Assembly: GCA_030760725.1 (NCBI GenBank)
Contig: JASWHV010000008.1
Span: forward strand, 28,678,720-28,742,719
Direction of reading: 5' to 3'
DNA from: Neostapfia colusana
Lineage: Eukaryota > Streptophyta > Magnoliopsida > Poales > Poaceae
Length of the DNA: 64,000 nt
Shown here piece by piece: positions 1 through 10,281 of the stretch. The position numbers were made by a program, and so were the translations under genes. The notes under the pieces were generated by a model. That model was not told the origin of the DNA and made no database searches. It saw nothing but the letters and a program-made list of their open reading frames with translations. Position 1 is the first letter of the stretch; every line of letters starts with the position of its first letter.

Positions 1-213
1 TTGCTGCGAGCTTGCTTAAAGGCGAGAGAAAGAGGAGATGGGAATGAACTGTGTGTCACCGTAAGTGATCCATGGACCCCTGACTCCCCGGATCGCCGAG
101 CGATCAGGCGTCGTCGCACTTCTCCACCAGCAGCCTCCCCACCCAAAGCAGAGTCAGAAGGTAGCCGAAATGAGGAGGAAGATCCCGAGGAGCCAGCTCA
201 AGAGGACGAGTAG
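1..213 (+). CDS. C-terminal part of T1 orf0 (partial at window edge)
   Basis: The frame is open from the window edge to a TAG at 211-213. The last residues are strongly acidic (Glu/Asp/Pro rich), like the acidic C-termini of the better preserved orf0 copies of T2 (9065-10009) and T3 (57619-58581). The position, directly before gag with a spacer of about 300 bases, is also the same. The start lies outside the window. Function of orf0 proteins is unknown. Assignment rests on position and the acidic tail; no long alignment is visible. Confidence 0.55.
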   Translation: MLRACLKARERGDGNELCVTVSDPWTPDSPDRRAIRRRRTSPPAASPPKAESEGSRNEEEDPEEPAQEDE

Positions 214-515
214 TGTAGAGTCTTTCCCCTAGCTAGCAAGAGGTCGAGTAGTCGAGTCGTTACGTAGTTAATGGTGTGATGATGCTTGGTGTGTGACGTG
301 AGTTGTGGAAGCCATGAGCAAGTGTCCACAGCCTCGTCTTCAGATTGTTTTGCTTTGGTGTGTGAACCCACAGGAAATAATAGTGCATTTATTGGGTGTG
401 AGATATAAAACCCTCGTAAGATTTTAACAAAACTTCAACACTTCAAAGTACAAACAAGTGAAAGTAGTAAGATGATACTAAATGCTTTCAAATTAACATT
501 GGTTGATTCTGCCAG
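214..515 (+). other. T1 orf0-gag spacer with 3' splice-site-like end
   Basis: Non-coding 302-base spacer. It ends in a pyrimidine-rich tract and CAG whose last base (515) directly precedes the gag ATG at 516. T2 and T3 have spacers of 272-273 bases that end in TTTCAG one base before the gag ATG. A TATA-like string (atataaaa) lies near 403-410. Spacer and acceptor-like end are seen; splicing is inferred. Confidence 0.5.
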
Positions 516-3500
516 ATGGCCGGAAGAGGAAAAGGACGTGCTGCCAACCCCGCCAACAACAATGATGAGGCATGCAACTCTCATCTTTCTGGAGGCCAGA
601 ACCGGGGTGGTCGCCGTGAAGAAGTTGATCCTCTCCACCAAATGCTGGAGAATCAAAATCAGCTCATCCAGAACTTGACTCAAGTAGTGGCCAACTTGCA
701 TCAAGTTCCACCTCCACAAGCTGCACCACGCCAACCCAGGTTGAGTGAGTTTCTAGGAACTCAACCTCCAAAGTTTGCAAGTGCTGCTGAACCTCTGGAG
801 GCAGATGATTGGCTGAAGACCATTGAAAGTAAGATGAGAATCATACAATGCCAAGGGTATGAGAGGGTGCTGTTTGCCTCTCATCAATTGCAGGGACCTG
901 CTGCTGATTGGTGGACCGCCTACGTGGCCGCCCATCATGACCCGGAGAGCATCACTTGGGAAGAGTTCAAGCGTAGCTTCCGCAACCATTACATCCCAAG
1001 AGGTGAACTCAAAAACAAGAGGAAAGAGTTTTTGGGACTGCAGCAGGGAAACATGACGGTGAGGGAATACCTCACTAAATTCACTCAACTATCCCGTTAT
1101 GCTCCACGAGACATAGAGACGGATGAGCAGAAACAAGATTGTTTCGTGGAAGGACTTACCGCAGAGATGCAGTGTGCAATGTCCTCAAATGAGTATGAAA
1201 GCTTTCAAAAGATGGTGGACAGAGCGTTTGTGGTGGAAAGGAAGCTAAAGGCCCTGGAAAATGAGAACAAGAGGAAGGCTGGGTGGTCACATCAAGCCTC
1301 AGGGAGCAACGCCCGCCCACGTATGATGCAGCAACCTACGGGGCAGACGAGCCGTGCTGCGGTACCCTATTCAGCACCAAGAGGGTACAACCCAAACTAC
1401 AGGCCCCCCGTAGCACCAGCACAGCCGCAACGTCAGTTTATGCAGCAGCCTCGCCCTGCATATCCACCTCGACCAGCAGTGCAAGGACCCCCAAACCAAC
1501 CCCAAGACAACAAGGGCCAAGCATCTAAGATTGGGGTGCAATGTTTCAGCTGTGGTGAAGTGGGGCACTACGCCCATAAGTGTCCAAAGAAGAAGCCCAC
1601 GCAGCCACAGCAGCAGAACGTAATGAGAGGACGGGTGAACCACGTCACTATGGAGGAAGCACAAGAGGCACCCGACGTGGTAGTTGGTAAGTTTCCTGCC
1701 AATTTACACCTTGCAACTCTACTGTTTGATTCTGGTGCTACCCATTCGTTCATTGCTCAAGGGTTTGTTAAGAAGCATGACCTAGCAACCACACAAATGA
1801 ACCATATGCTAGCGGTAAATTCTCCAGGTGGAGAAATAAGGACAAGACAAGTGTGTCCCAAAGTGAACCTAGACATTAATGGGGTAGTATTTACCGCTAA
1901 CCTCATAGTGATCGATTCACAAGGGATAGATATTATTTTGGGTATGGATTGGTTGACCAAACATAAAGGAATCATCCATTGTTCGACCAGAACGGTGGAA
2001 CTAACTCACCCTAGTGGCACAAGAGTAAAGTTCATAACGATACACGAGCCTAGGAGGGACATTAAATTAAATCAAGTGGAGGTGAAAGTTGAGGAAATCA
2101 GGACTATCAGGGAATATCCAGATGTTTTTCCGGAGGAGTTGCCAGGAATGCCTCCCGACCGTGACGTGGAATTCGCGATCGAGCTAGTACCGGGAACAGC
2201 CCCGATATACAAAAGACCTTATCGAATGGACTCCAAGCAGCTAGAAGAGCTCAAGGATCATTTGAGAGAATTGACGGAAAAGGGGTATGTTCGCCCTAGT
2301 TCCTCACCATGGGGAGCTCCGGTAATATTTGTGCCTAAGAAAGATGGAACTCAAAGGTTATGCGTGGATTACCGTGCCTTGAATGAGGTAACCATCAAGA
2401 ACAAGTACCCATTACCCCGCATTGAAGACTTGTTTGATCAGTTGAGGGGAGCTTGCGTGTTCTCGAAAATTGATCTCAGGTCGGGATACCACCAACTCAA
2501 GATAAGGCAATCTGATATTCCCAAGACAGCTTTCGTATCTCGGTACGGACTGTATGAATACACTGTCATGCCTTTCGGGCTAACCAATGCCCCGGCATAT
2601 TTCATGTACCTCATGAACAAGGTATTCATGGAATATCTGGACAAATTTGTGGTGGTTTTCATAGATGATATTCTCGTCTTCTCCAATGATGAAGAAGAAC
2701 ATGAGAAACATCTAAGGTTGGTGTTACAGAGGCTGAGAGAACACCAACTATATGCCAAGTTGAGCAAGTGTGAGTTTTGGCTAAAGAGAGTTCCCTTTTT
2801 AGGGCATATAATCTCGGAGGGAGGAATCTCCGTAGATCCCGCCAAAATCGAAGATATCCAGAAATGGAAAACCCCTGAAAATGTCGGAGAAGTTCGAAGC
2901 TTTTTGGGATTGGCTGGATACTATCGACGGTTTATTGAGGGATTCTCCAAGATCTCGAGACCTCTCACCAAACTGTTGGAAAAAGGAATCACATTCACCT
3001 GGACGCCACAGTGCGATACGAGCTTTCAGGAGCTAAAGAAGAGATTGACAACAGCCCCCGTGTTGGTTATGCCAGATATGCAGAAGAATTTCACGGTGTA
3101 CTGCGATGCCTCTGGAAACGGGTTGGGATGTGTTCTCATGCAAGAGGGACATGTCGTGGCATATGCATCCCGGCAGCTTCGGAAGCACGAGAAGAACTAT
3201 CCTACACATGACTTAGAACTAGCTGCAGTGGTACACGCGTTGAAAATTTGGCGGCACTATTTGATGGGGAAGAGGACAGAGATATATACGGATCATAAGA
3301 GTTTGAAGTACATATTCACACAACCAGATCTCAACCTTAGACAAAGGAGATGGTTAGAGCTAATCAATGACTTTGATGTAGGCATCAACTATCATCCCGG
3401 GAAAGCAAACGTCGTGGCCGATGCCTTGAGTCGGAAAGCGCAGGTCAATAAGTTGAACTTGAAGGATATGCCTGCAGAATTGATGGACGAGGTTATAAGG

Positions 3501-4985
3501 CTCAATCTATGTCTAGTAAATAGTGGTGAAGCCATCGCCATGGAAGTGGACTCCACACTTGAGCAAGACATACGCGAGGGACAAAAGAATGATGAGAAGA
3601 TACAAGAGATCAGACAGCTCATCAAGGAAAATAAAGCTCCTGGTTTTAGAGAGGATGAACAAGGAACGGTGTGGCACGGGAAAAGGATCTGTGTGCCAGA
3701 AGTAAAGGAAATTCGTAAATTAATTTTGAAGGAGGCTCACGATTCCGACTATTCCATTCATCCTGGGAGTACGAAGATGTATCAGGACCTCAAGAGCAGG
3801 TATTGGTGGTATGGCATGAAGCGAGATGTCGCGGAACATGTTGCCCTATGTGACACATGTCAGTTGGTGAAAGCAGAACATCAACGACCCGCGGGATTAT
3901 TGCAACCACTCAAAGTGCCTGAATGGAAGTGGGAAGAGATCAGCATGGATTTTGTCGTGGGATTGCCTAGGACCCAGTCCGGGTATGATTCAATATGGGT
4001 TATTATTGATAGGCTAACCAAGGTAGCTCATTTCATTCCGGTGAAGGAAAGCTACAGCGGAACCAAATTGGCAGAATTGTACATGTCAAGGATTGTGTGT
4101 TACCATGGAGTGCCAAAGAAGATAGTGTCGGACCGAGGGACACAGTTCACCTCGAGGTTTTGGCAAAAGTTGCATGAAACCATGGGAACCCATCTGAATT
4201 TCAGCTCTGCCTATCATCCCCAAACTGACGGGCAGACGGAGAGAACCAATCAGATCCTTGAAGATATGTTAAGGGCATGTGCACTCAAAAACAATAGGAG
4301 TTGGGACAAGAACTTACCGTATGCGGAGTTTTCCTATAACAACAGTTATCAAGCTAGTATGAAGATGTCACCGTTTGAAGCTTTGTATGGAAGGAAATGC
4401 AGAACTCCCCTATTTTGGAACCAAACAGGAGAAAGTAAGGTGTTTGGTCCAGAAGTGTTACAAGAAGCCGAGGCGAAGGTGAGGGAGATTCGCAACAATT
4501 TGAGGATAGCACAAACACGCCAAAAGAGCTATGCCGATGTACGAAGAAGAGAACTCGTTTTCAACGTGGGAGACTATGTTTATCTCAAGGTATCCCCTAT
4601 CAGAGGACTTCGTCGGTTCAAGGTGAAAGGGAAGTTGTCACCTCGATACATCGGACCCTTTCAAGTTTTGGAAAGAAAAGGCGAAGTGGCGTACCAACTA
4701 GAGTTGCCGGTTCATCTGTCAGACGTGCACGATGTGTTCCATGTGTCGCAACTCAAGAAATGTCTGAGGACGCCTGAGGAGGTGTTACCCATGAATGAAG
4801 TGGATGTAGCTGAGGATTTGTCTTATGCCGAGCAACCATACAAGATTTTGGAGACAATGGAACGTATCACCAGAAATAAGAGAATCAGAATGTGCAAGGT
4901 ACAGTGGAAGCATCACTCAGAGGAGGAAGCCACCTGGGAACGGGAAGATGAGCTTAAGGCACAATTTCCGGAATTATTTTCTTAG
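516..4985 (+). CDS. gag-pol: T1 gag-pol polyprotein (1489 aa, intact frame)
   Basis: Structural and replication polyprotein of a Ty3/Gypsy chromovirus, acting in cytoplasmic virus-like particles and then in the nucleus. The gag part has a retrotransposon gag domain and one CCHC knuckle (C343, C346, H351, C356). The aspartic protease has DSG at D405. Reverse transcriptase has the IDD active site at about residues 716-718. RNase H begins near D864. Integrase has an upstream HHCC finger, then D1145, D1206 and E1242, with 35 residues between the last two. The C-terminus (about 1450-1489) is a chromodomain-like tail with conserved Trp and acidic residues. The start is the ATG directly after a splice-acceptor-like CAG. 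There is no internal stop, so this is the only visible gag-pol in the window that could still be translated whole. Confidence 0.95.
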   Translation: MAGRGKGRAANPANNNDEACNSHLSGGQNRGGRREEVDPLHQMLENQNQLIQNLTQVVANLHQVPPPQAAPRQPRLSEFLGTQPPKFASAAEPLEADDWLKTIESKMRIIQCQGYERVLFASHQLQGPAADWWTAYVAAHHDPESITWEEFKRSFRNHYIPRGELKNKRKEFLGLQQGNMTVREYLTKFTQLSRYAPRDIETDEQKQDCFVEGLTAEMQCAMSSNEYESFQKMVDRAFVVERKLKALENENKRKAGWSHQASGSNARPRMMQQPTGQTSRAAVPYSAPRGYNPNYRPPVAPAQPQRQFMQQPRPAYPPRPAVQGPPNQPQDNKGQASKIGVQCFSCGEVGHYAHKCPKKKPTQPQQQNVMRGRVNHVTMEEAQEAPDVVVGKFPANLHLATLLFDSGATHSFIAQGFVKKHDLATTQMNHMLAVNSPGGEIRTRQVCPKVNLDINGVVFTANLIVIDSQGIDIILGMDWLTKHKGIIHCSTRTVELTHPSGTRVKFITIHEPRRDIKLNQVEVKVEEIRTIREYPDVFPEELPGMPPDRDVEFAIELVPGTAPIYKRPYRMDSKQLEELKDHLRELTEKGYVRPSSSPWGAPVIFVPKKDGTQRLCVDYRALNEVTIKNKYPLPRIEDLFDQLRGACVFSKIDLRSGYHQLKIRQSDIPKTAFVSRYGLYEYTVMPFGLTNAPAYFMYLMNKVFMEYLDKFVVVFIDDILVFSNDEEEHEKHLRLVLQRLREHQLYAKLSKCEFWLKRVPFLGHIISEGGISVDPAKIEDIQKWKTPENVGEVRSFLGLAGYYRRFIEGFSKISRPLTKLLEKGITFTWTPQCDTSFQELKKRLTTAPVLVMPDMQKNFTVYCDASGNGLGCVLMQEGHVVAYASRQLRKHEKNYPTHDLELAAVVHALKIWRHYLMGKRTEIYTDHKSLKYIFTQPDLNLRQRRWLELINDFDVGINYHPGKANVVADALSRKAQVNKLNLKDMPAELMDEVIRLNLCLVNSGEAIAMEVDSTLEQDIREGQKNDEKIQEIRQLIKENKAPGFREDEQGTVWHGKRICVPEVKEIRKLILKEAHDSDYSIHPGSTKMYQDLKSRYWWYGMKRDVAEHVALCDTCQLVKAEHQRPAGLLQPLKVPEWKWEEISMDFVVGLPRTQSGYDSIWVIIDRLTKVAHFIPVKESYSGTKLAELYMSRIVCYHGVPKKIVSDRGTQFTSRFWQKLHETMGTHLNFSSAYHPQTDGQTERTNQILEDMLRACALKNNRSWDKNLPYAEFSYNNSYQASMKMSPFEALYGRKCRTPLFWNQTGESKVFGPEVLQEAEAKVREIRNNLRIAQTRQKSYADVRRRELVFNVGDYVYLKVSPIRGLRRFKVKGKLSPRYIGPFQVLERKGEVAYQLELPVHLSDVHDVFHVSQLKKCLRTPEEVLPMNEVDVAEDLSYAEQPYKILETMERITRNKRIRMCKVQWKHHSEEEATWEREDELKAQFPELFS

Positions 4986-5012
4986 AAACACCAATCTCGA
5001 GGACGAGATTTC

Positions 5013-5030
5013 TTTTAAGGGGGGTAGAGC
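5013..5030 (+). other. T1 polypurine tract
   Basis: TTTTAAGGGGGGTAGAGC lies immediately before the TG of the 3' LTR. It is the expected primer site for plus-strand DNA synthesis. T2 and T3 have a nearly identical tract, including an upstream GGACGAGATT motif. Confidence 0.85.
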
Positions 5031-5455
5031 TGTAACACCCCAAATTTTTAGTCAAGATTCAAATTTTGGATTTAGAACCATAAACCATGTTCAGAGGGGG
5101 ATTTAAAAATTTTTGGACGTGTTGCATGTTTTGCAAAAATTCAAATTCAAACTGGAATTCAAATTAGACTCAAAACAGAAAAGAAATGGAAAAAGAAAAA
5201 GGAAAACCGGAAAAAAACTGGCCAGTGGGCCGAAACCCCAGCCGGCCCAGCAAACCCCCGCGCAGCCCGCCCCCGCGCGCGCCGCGCTGCCCCTCGCTGA
5301 CATGTGGGACCCGCCTGTCATCCCTAACCCCGCGACCCCGGACTTCTCCCCGCGCGCGCGCGATCGCAACCGATCGGGAAACCGCGCCCCGCAGCCGAAT
5401 TCTGGACCCAGCGGACTCTAACTCGATCACAACAGAACCACCGCCCTTCCCCGGC

Positions 5456-5462
5456 TATAAAA
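5456..5462 (+). promoter_or_regulatory. T1 LTR TATA box
   Basis: TATAAAA in the context ccccggctataaaagc, about 425 bases into the LTR. Transcription would start near 5490, which makes U3 short (about 450 bases) and leaves nearly 3 kb of R-U5. The two exon-like segments in this LTR would therefore be inside the transcribed leader. A GT donor-like site (CCGAG|GTGAGATC) follows near 5731. Confidence 0.6.
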
Positions 5463-7021
5463 GCAACCGATCCGATCAGTTTTTCGCACGCGATCGCCGA
5501 TTTTCACTCCGGTGAGCACCGAGACTTCGCCGGTGAATTCTGGCCGATCTAAGCTCGGAAACTCTGATCTAACTCGTTGGTCTTGATCCACCGCCTCCGG
5601 GGAACTTTGCAGGTGCAGAAAACCCGAAGATATACGGTGCAAATCCAGCTCCGACGAGCTTCGCCGTGGTTTTGCCTCGGACCTCGCCGCAGAGCACTTT
5701 CCAGGACCCCCGAGCTCGAGAAAACCCCCGAGGTGAGATCCCTGACCTCCCCTCTACCGATCTATGCCATGAGATCACAGTTTTAGGCAGAATTCTCGAG
5801 GATCCGAAACTTTCCGGCGAGATCGCCGCTTCCCGCCGCCGTGCGCCGCCGGCAGCGCCGCCCGCGCTCGATCAGAGCGACGTGGCCGCTTGTGCGCCGT
5901 TTATTTTAAATCGCACGGTAGACTTTAAAACCCCGCGTACCGGTTCGATGTTATAATCTCAGCCGTCGGTTTAAAATCAGACGGTCCACGTCAGCCCCGC
6001 GTTATAAAGACTGGAATTCTTACGTGCTACCCCCTGGGGTTCTCTGGAATTGAGAGCTAGCCCCGGAAACTTCAGATCTAGCCCCTGGAACTCCAGAAAA
6101 TCATGTAAATTCATTTAAAAATCAGTTTTAGCCCCTGGACTAAATAGAAATTAGGAAAAACACCTCTGACAAGTGTAGCTAGACCCCTGGAAATTATGAA
6201 AATAATATTATAGATCCTGTAATGAGGTGAGTTCATTATTTTAGCCCTGTTTAGTATTTAATTTAGAAAATTGAATATGTAACTATTGTTTAAATATTAA
6301 AAAGGGGGACAAACATAATTGTCAAATTTATTAAAAACTTTCTCAGTACTTAGAAAACTTTGGAGTGAGATAAAAATATATTTTTGGGCTGAAATAAATC
6401 TGTTTCATTTATTATTCACATTTAATAGTATAGGGACACATTTTTAAGTAAAGAATAGTTAAAGAAAAATAGGGAAAATAATTATGAAATAGTATACATC
6501 AGAAGCCAAGGTCAAAATATGATCCTAAATTATTTAGGACCAGAACCTAATCTGTTTAGGTAGTGTGTATTACTAATTTAATAATAAAATGCATAATTAT
6601 GCATAAGAATATAAATCTGGAAATATAGAAACTAGTAAATGATAAATGGAGTTTCTAAAGTACAAAGAATTCAGTTTAGGGTTTATAGAAATTATGAAGG
6701 CACATATGGAGAAGAAAAATACTTTTCATACATACTTGGTAGTTTAATATATAAGGAATTTATTTAAAACTGAAACACACATATATATATGTATATATAT
6801 ATATAGTATGTGAGTATAAATATGAACACCAAAGTAGGAATCCTATACATGTAAATGAAAGTGTATGCAAGCCCCAAATCAACACACATAGAGTATCCAC
6901 AACACATAAAATGGTAAAGAAACTTTCATAAATGTGAATGTGTGGTTTGTATGAAGTAGAAGTGTGAACTATGTCTTATGATTGTTGTTTTTCTTTTGCT
7001 ATGTGTGATGGTATGAAGTAG

Positions 7022-7090
7022 AACCTGCTCAAGAACAAGTTATTCAATTCCAAGACCAAGACTACCCATTTCAAGAGCAGCAAGAAGGAG
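7022..7090 (+). other. T1 LTR exon-like segment A (69 nt)
   Basis: Starts after GAAGTAG (acceptor-like) and ends GGAG|GCAAGT, which matches the strong donor consensus of GC-AG introns. The length is 23 codons with phase 1 at both ends, so it can be skipped or joined without a frame change. The encoded peptide is Gln/Asp-rich and ends in a QEQQ motif shared with the T2 segment. No ATG-initiated upstream exon was found, so the translation start is unknown. Confidence 0.45.
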
Positions 7091-8165
7091 GCAAGTGTCC
7101 TTGACCACTTTGATCCTATGCTAGGATATGTAGATAGAATTATTTGCATTGTCAAATGAAATATGAAACCCATGCTAGGAAGTTTCCCTAGAATTGCATT
7201 ACCTTGTTTCCTTGAAGCTTGGGTTGGGATTTATTTTATCATGTCATTTATTATTATGCATATGCTTAGCCATGCTTAGAATGGGATATTTGGGATATGA
7301 AATCATCAGTTTATATTACCATACTCTTGAATGAGATATTGTGAGTTATGTAGAGGTAGGGATCAAGGCAAGTTGAATGTTTTGGTTGTGTGCTGGGTGC
7401 ACGAGACTTGGGTTTGTGTTTAGTACTTGCCTGGATCCTAAGGACCGGTTCATGGAGCATGTAACCCGGCTTTACAGTGCCAACCACATGCTGAGATGGG
7501 GCAGCTTAGCCAATTAATTAGGTGTATCCCCGGCGTAGTATGGGTGTGTTGGATGGTGCGGGGAGTAGGTGTCAGCTGGACTACCATATGAACCGCAAGG
7601 CTCAAGAGGGGGCCACTGCAGCGGGGTTGGAGCCTCTTGTATGCTGTTAGGGGTGAAACCTCAGTGGGCCCACGCTCGTCGGGAATCCCTTTGTAAAGGC
7701 TTCGTAGTGATCTCTTGGCCACACACCTGGGAAGTGTGAATGTGGTTCGTAGCCACTGGCATAATGGAGGTTCTTTTAGTCCACCCGGCAACGGGGGATG
7801 AAATCACTACTTGTGGGTACAGTGGTACAAACTCTGCAGAGTCAAAACTGTCTTGACAGCCGTGCTCACGGTTAAGAGCGGCCTGGACTTATTCATGATT
7901 AGAGAATTGGTGGTTTTGGAAGTTAAGCGGGGAGCTTAACATTGGAAATGATGATTATGGTTATGGGTGGGAGATTTGGATTATTTCACCTGTGTAGTAA
8001 TGTAGGTGCTTAATAAGCTAAGGTGATAGGTATTAATTGCGTAGTGCTTTAACCATGAGTTCAACCTCTCCTTGTTCTAGCCATGCATGATATAATTTTT
8101 CCCACACTTGCTGAGTACCATTGGTACTCAACCTTGCATATTTGTTGGTTTATATTGCTGCTCAG

Positions 8166-8224
8166 GTCAAGATAATGAGGTGGTGTATAATGACCAAGAT
8201 TTTGGACCCGAGGAAGGCTTTTAG
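8166..8224 (+). other. T1 LTR exon-like segment B with stop codon
   Basis: Follows a pyrimidine-containing tract and CTGCTCAG. Joined in phase 1 to segment A it stays open for 18 codons and ends in TAG at 8222-8224. The peptide is acidic (Asp/Glu). T2 and T3 LTRs have a B segment in the equivalent position, about 300 bases before the LTR end. Splicing is inferred, not shown. Confidence 0.4.
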
Positions 8225-8471
8225 GTTCATGAAGACCCCCGGGCAACGCCTGTGATGGAGCCCTAAAGAATAATATTCCGCTGCTATTTTATTTACTTGT
8301 GATAAAGTATTAGTGTCTATTGAGACATTTGCGATGTAAGACTTACTTATATTCGACACCTGGCTTGTAATAAATGATGCTTCACTATTTGTCATCACAT
8401 GTATGAGAAAATGATCCTGGCATACATGTGATATTCACTTGGTTGTTTCTTCGGAAAAACCGGGTGTGACA

Positions 8472-9064
8472 TGTTTCATCCCTTAACCACTCGAAAACTG
8501 CAGTAGAGTTGGAACTGTCCAGAAAACAGGACAGAGTAAAGACTCTCTGTAAACTCTCTGTAAATTAAGCAGAACTTCCGGCATAAAATCCAAAAATAGC
8601 AAATGAGGTAGTTCTGGAAAGCTTATGAGATGGGTTACAACTTCGTAACAGAAAGTTTTGTCAGATTAGGAACAGAATTAACTGGGATTCTTGGATCAAA
8701 TCAGTACCTAAAGCAGGGAGGTGCTGTCCAATTTTCTCCAGAAATTCTGTTAACTTTGACATCTCATAACTTTTGAACCAAGACAGATCTTAGGCCAAGC
8801 AAATACTTTATGGAAAGCTATTGAAGTTATCTTTAACTTTTATGTTGAGCTTCAGAATTGGTTTTGCCTTTAGCATCGCCTAAATCAGGTTGAAACGGAA
8901 ACTGGTCAGGGCTGTCATGTTGAACAGCAGATCAGCAGTCAAATTTGCTTAAAAATTTGAACTATGTTTCCAAGTTTTATGGGTTCAATGACATGTCTTA
9001 TGTTATAACTCAGTGGTTTACTGTTTAAATAAATATTTGACATTTCTCAAATATATTTTTACAG
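8472..9064 (+). other. T2 5' leader before orf0
   Basis: Non-coding. It aligns by eye with the inverted T3 leader at 58582-59170 over its whole length. It ends in a pyrimidine-rich tract and TTTTTACAG directly followed by the orf0 ATG at 9065. T3 has TTTCTACAG at the same place. This conserved acceptor-like end suggests that orf0 is the first codon of a spliced exon. Confidence 0.7.
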
Positions 9065-10009
9065 ATGACAGCAGAAAAGCAGTTGGAGAACGGGTGGGTG
9101 GTGTCCCACTGTTCTCACCGCAACGGCTATCCGGAGGCATTGATGCAGATGCTTCAATATTTCGGATATAACCAGATGCCGAAATAATTCACCAAGGAAG
9201 AAGGCGAAGAGGGGAACAAGACATGGACAATCCATGTCGAAGTCCTTGCAGGACCTACGCCACCCGGGTGGGTGCCGTTCACCATCACGGTGAGAGGTAG
9301 ACAACCCGAAGGGATGTGGCAAGTGGCAGCCCGTGACACCATGTCACGTTTCTGCCGACTACACGTGCAGGCTATGGAGAGCACTCCATATGCGCTCGTT
9401 CCGTTGGAGGGATGGGCTCAGCATGTGTGGGAAGAGAGGTACCTGGAGGCAACGGACCTGAGTTGCCCAAGATACAACCCCGCGGAGGCAAATCTCAGCC
9501 TCCAGATGAGGGCGGGAAACACCGTGATGGACAGCCAAGCTTTTCATATGGAGCATCTCACCACAAATCTCAAGGAGAGCACGAGCCGTGGAGACCATTT
9601 CGAGAGTGCTCACAGCGCACTCCGCAATGTACTCCTTCCGACGATCAAGCGACTGAATGAACAGCACAACCAGTTGCATCGTCTGAAGAAGGCAAAGAAG
9701 AAGAGCCGTGTCGACATCGCGGCGTTGCAAGAACTGGTACAGAATCTGACCCAGCAGAACGAGGAACTTACTCAAGAGCGGGACAACGCTATTGAGGAAG
9801 GGCAAGGCTGGGAAGAAGACTACAACCAGGCTATGGACGAGGTGCATGCTTTGCAGGACCTCGTACCGCCGGTATTGGGCATACCGGTGGTCTTGGGTCT
9901 TCCAGCAATGGGAGAACCCGGGATGGGAGAAGAGGTGGTAGATCCAGAGCCACCAGCAGAGGTACCGGAGGAGGACGACCTACAGGAGGTCGAGTTCTAC
10001 TCCGAGTAG
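9065..10009 (+). pseudogene. T2 orf0 (extra ORF upstream of gag), one in-frame stop
   Basis: Protein of about 314 residues of unknown function, encoded upstream of gag in the same orientation. The N-terminal part (to about residue 180) is globular in composition, with conserved Trp, Pro and Gly residues. Residues about 190-265 are a Lys/Glu/Gln-rich coiled coil. The C-terminal 35 residues are acidic. A TAA at codon 41 (9185-9187) interrupts it where T3 has TAT. The rest of the frame is open to TAG at 10007-10009. T3 orf0 (57619-58581) is collinear and very similar. Rice RIRE3/RIRE8-type elements are known to carry an orf0; homology is inferred from position and lineage. Confidence 0.85.
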
Positions 10010-10281
10010 GGGGTTACAGTTGCCAAGTAGGGCAGCTAGGGTAGTGTAGCCCAAATTTTGTAATCAGTGACATGTCGTGTAGACAGTAGCGTATGTATAG
10101 GTAGTGACGACATGAGCACAACTTCTCGGAGGCCCGAGAATAATGTATATTGTATAAAGTTTATGCTTTATAAATATATGTGAATGTTGTGCAAATTAAT
10201 CATGTGTCACTTCAATACCTACTGTTACATATGGAATTTTAAGTAAGACATGTGCTAATCGCTGCTGTTTTGAATTTCAGA
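10010..10281 (+). other. T2 orf0-gag spacer with 3' splice-site-like end
   Basis: A 272-base non-coding spacer, AT-rich toward the end, with a TATA-like ctttataaatata near 10168. It ends GAATTTCAGA directly before the gag ATG at 10282. T3 has a 273-base spacer with the same ending. In T3 a GTAAGT donor motif overlaps the orf0 stop; T2 has lost it. Confidence 0.6.

Larger units (their letters stand above)
1..8471 (+). mobile_element. T1: Tekay-like Ty3/Gypsy retrotransposon, 5' end outside window
   Basis: Visible parts in order are the tail of an upstream ORF (orf0), a spacer, an uninterrupted gag-pol ORF, a polypurine tract and a complete 3' LTR. The 5' LTR lies left of the window. Order PR-RT-RNaseH-IN with a chromodomain-like tail identifies a plant chromovirus. 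The extra ORF before gag resembles the orf0 arrangement known from rice RIRE3/RIRE8 (Tekay lineage). The LTR terminus at 8471 abuts sequence alignable with the leader of T3, so T1 is inserted in the leader of the related element T2. It is the youngest-looking element here because its gag-pol is open. Confidence 0.9.
5031..8471 (+). repeat. T1 3' LTR, 3441 bp
   Basis: Begins TGTAACACCC directly after the polypurine tract and ends GGGTGTGACA, so the ends form an imperfect inverted repeat with TG...CA. The length fits Tekay-lineage LTRs (about 3-4 kb). Contents: a GC-rich promoter region with a TATA box at 5456; AT-rich non-coding DNA with an AT microsatellite near 6780-6808; two exon-like segments (7022-7090 and 8166-8224); and no long ORF. 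The 5 bases after it (8472-8476, tgttt) are the expected target-site copy; the partner lies outside the window. Confidence 0.9.

Noticed and set aside
6775..6810. AT microsatellite in the T1 LTR
   Set aside because: Ordinary dinucleotide repeat; recorded under the LTR, no further meaning seen.
9359..9847. 162-aa antisense ORF opposite orf0
   Set aside because: Shadow frame of the coiled-coil coding region on the plus strand; no independent support.
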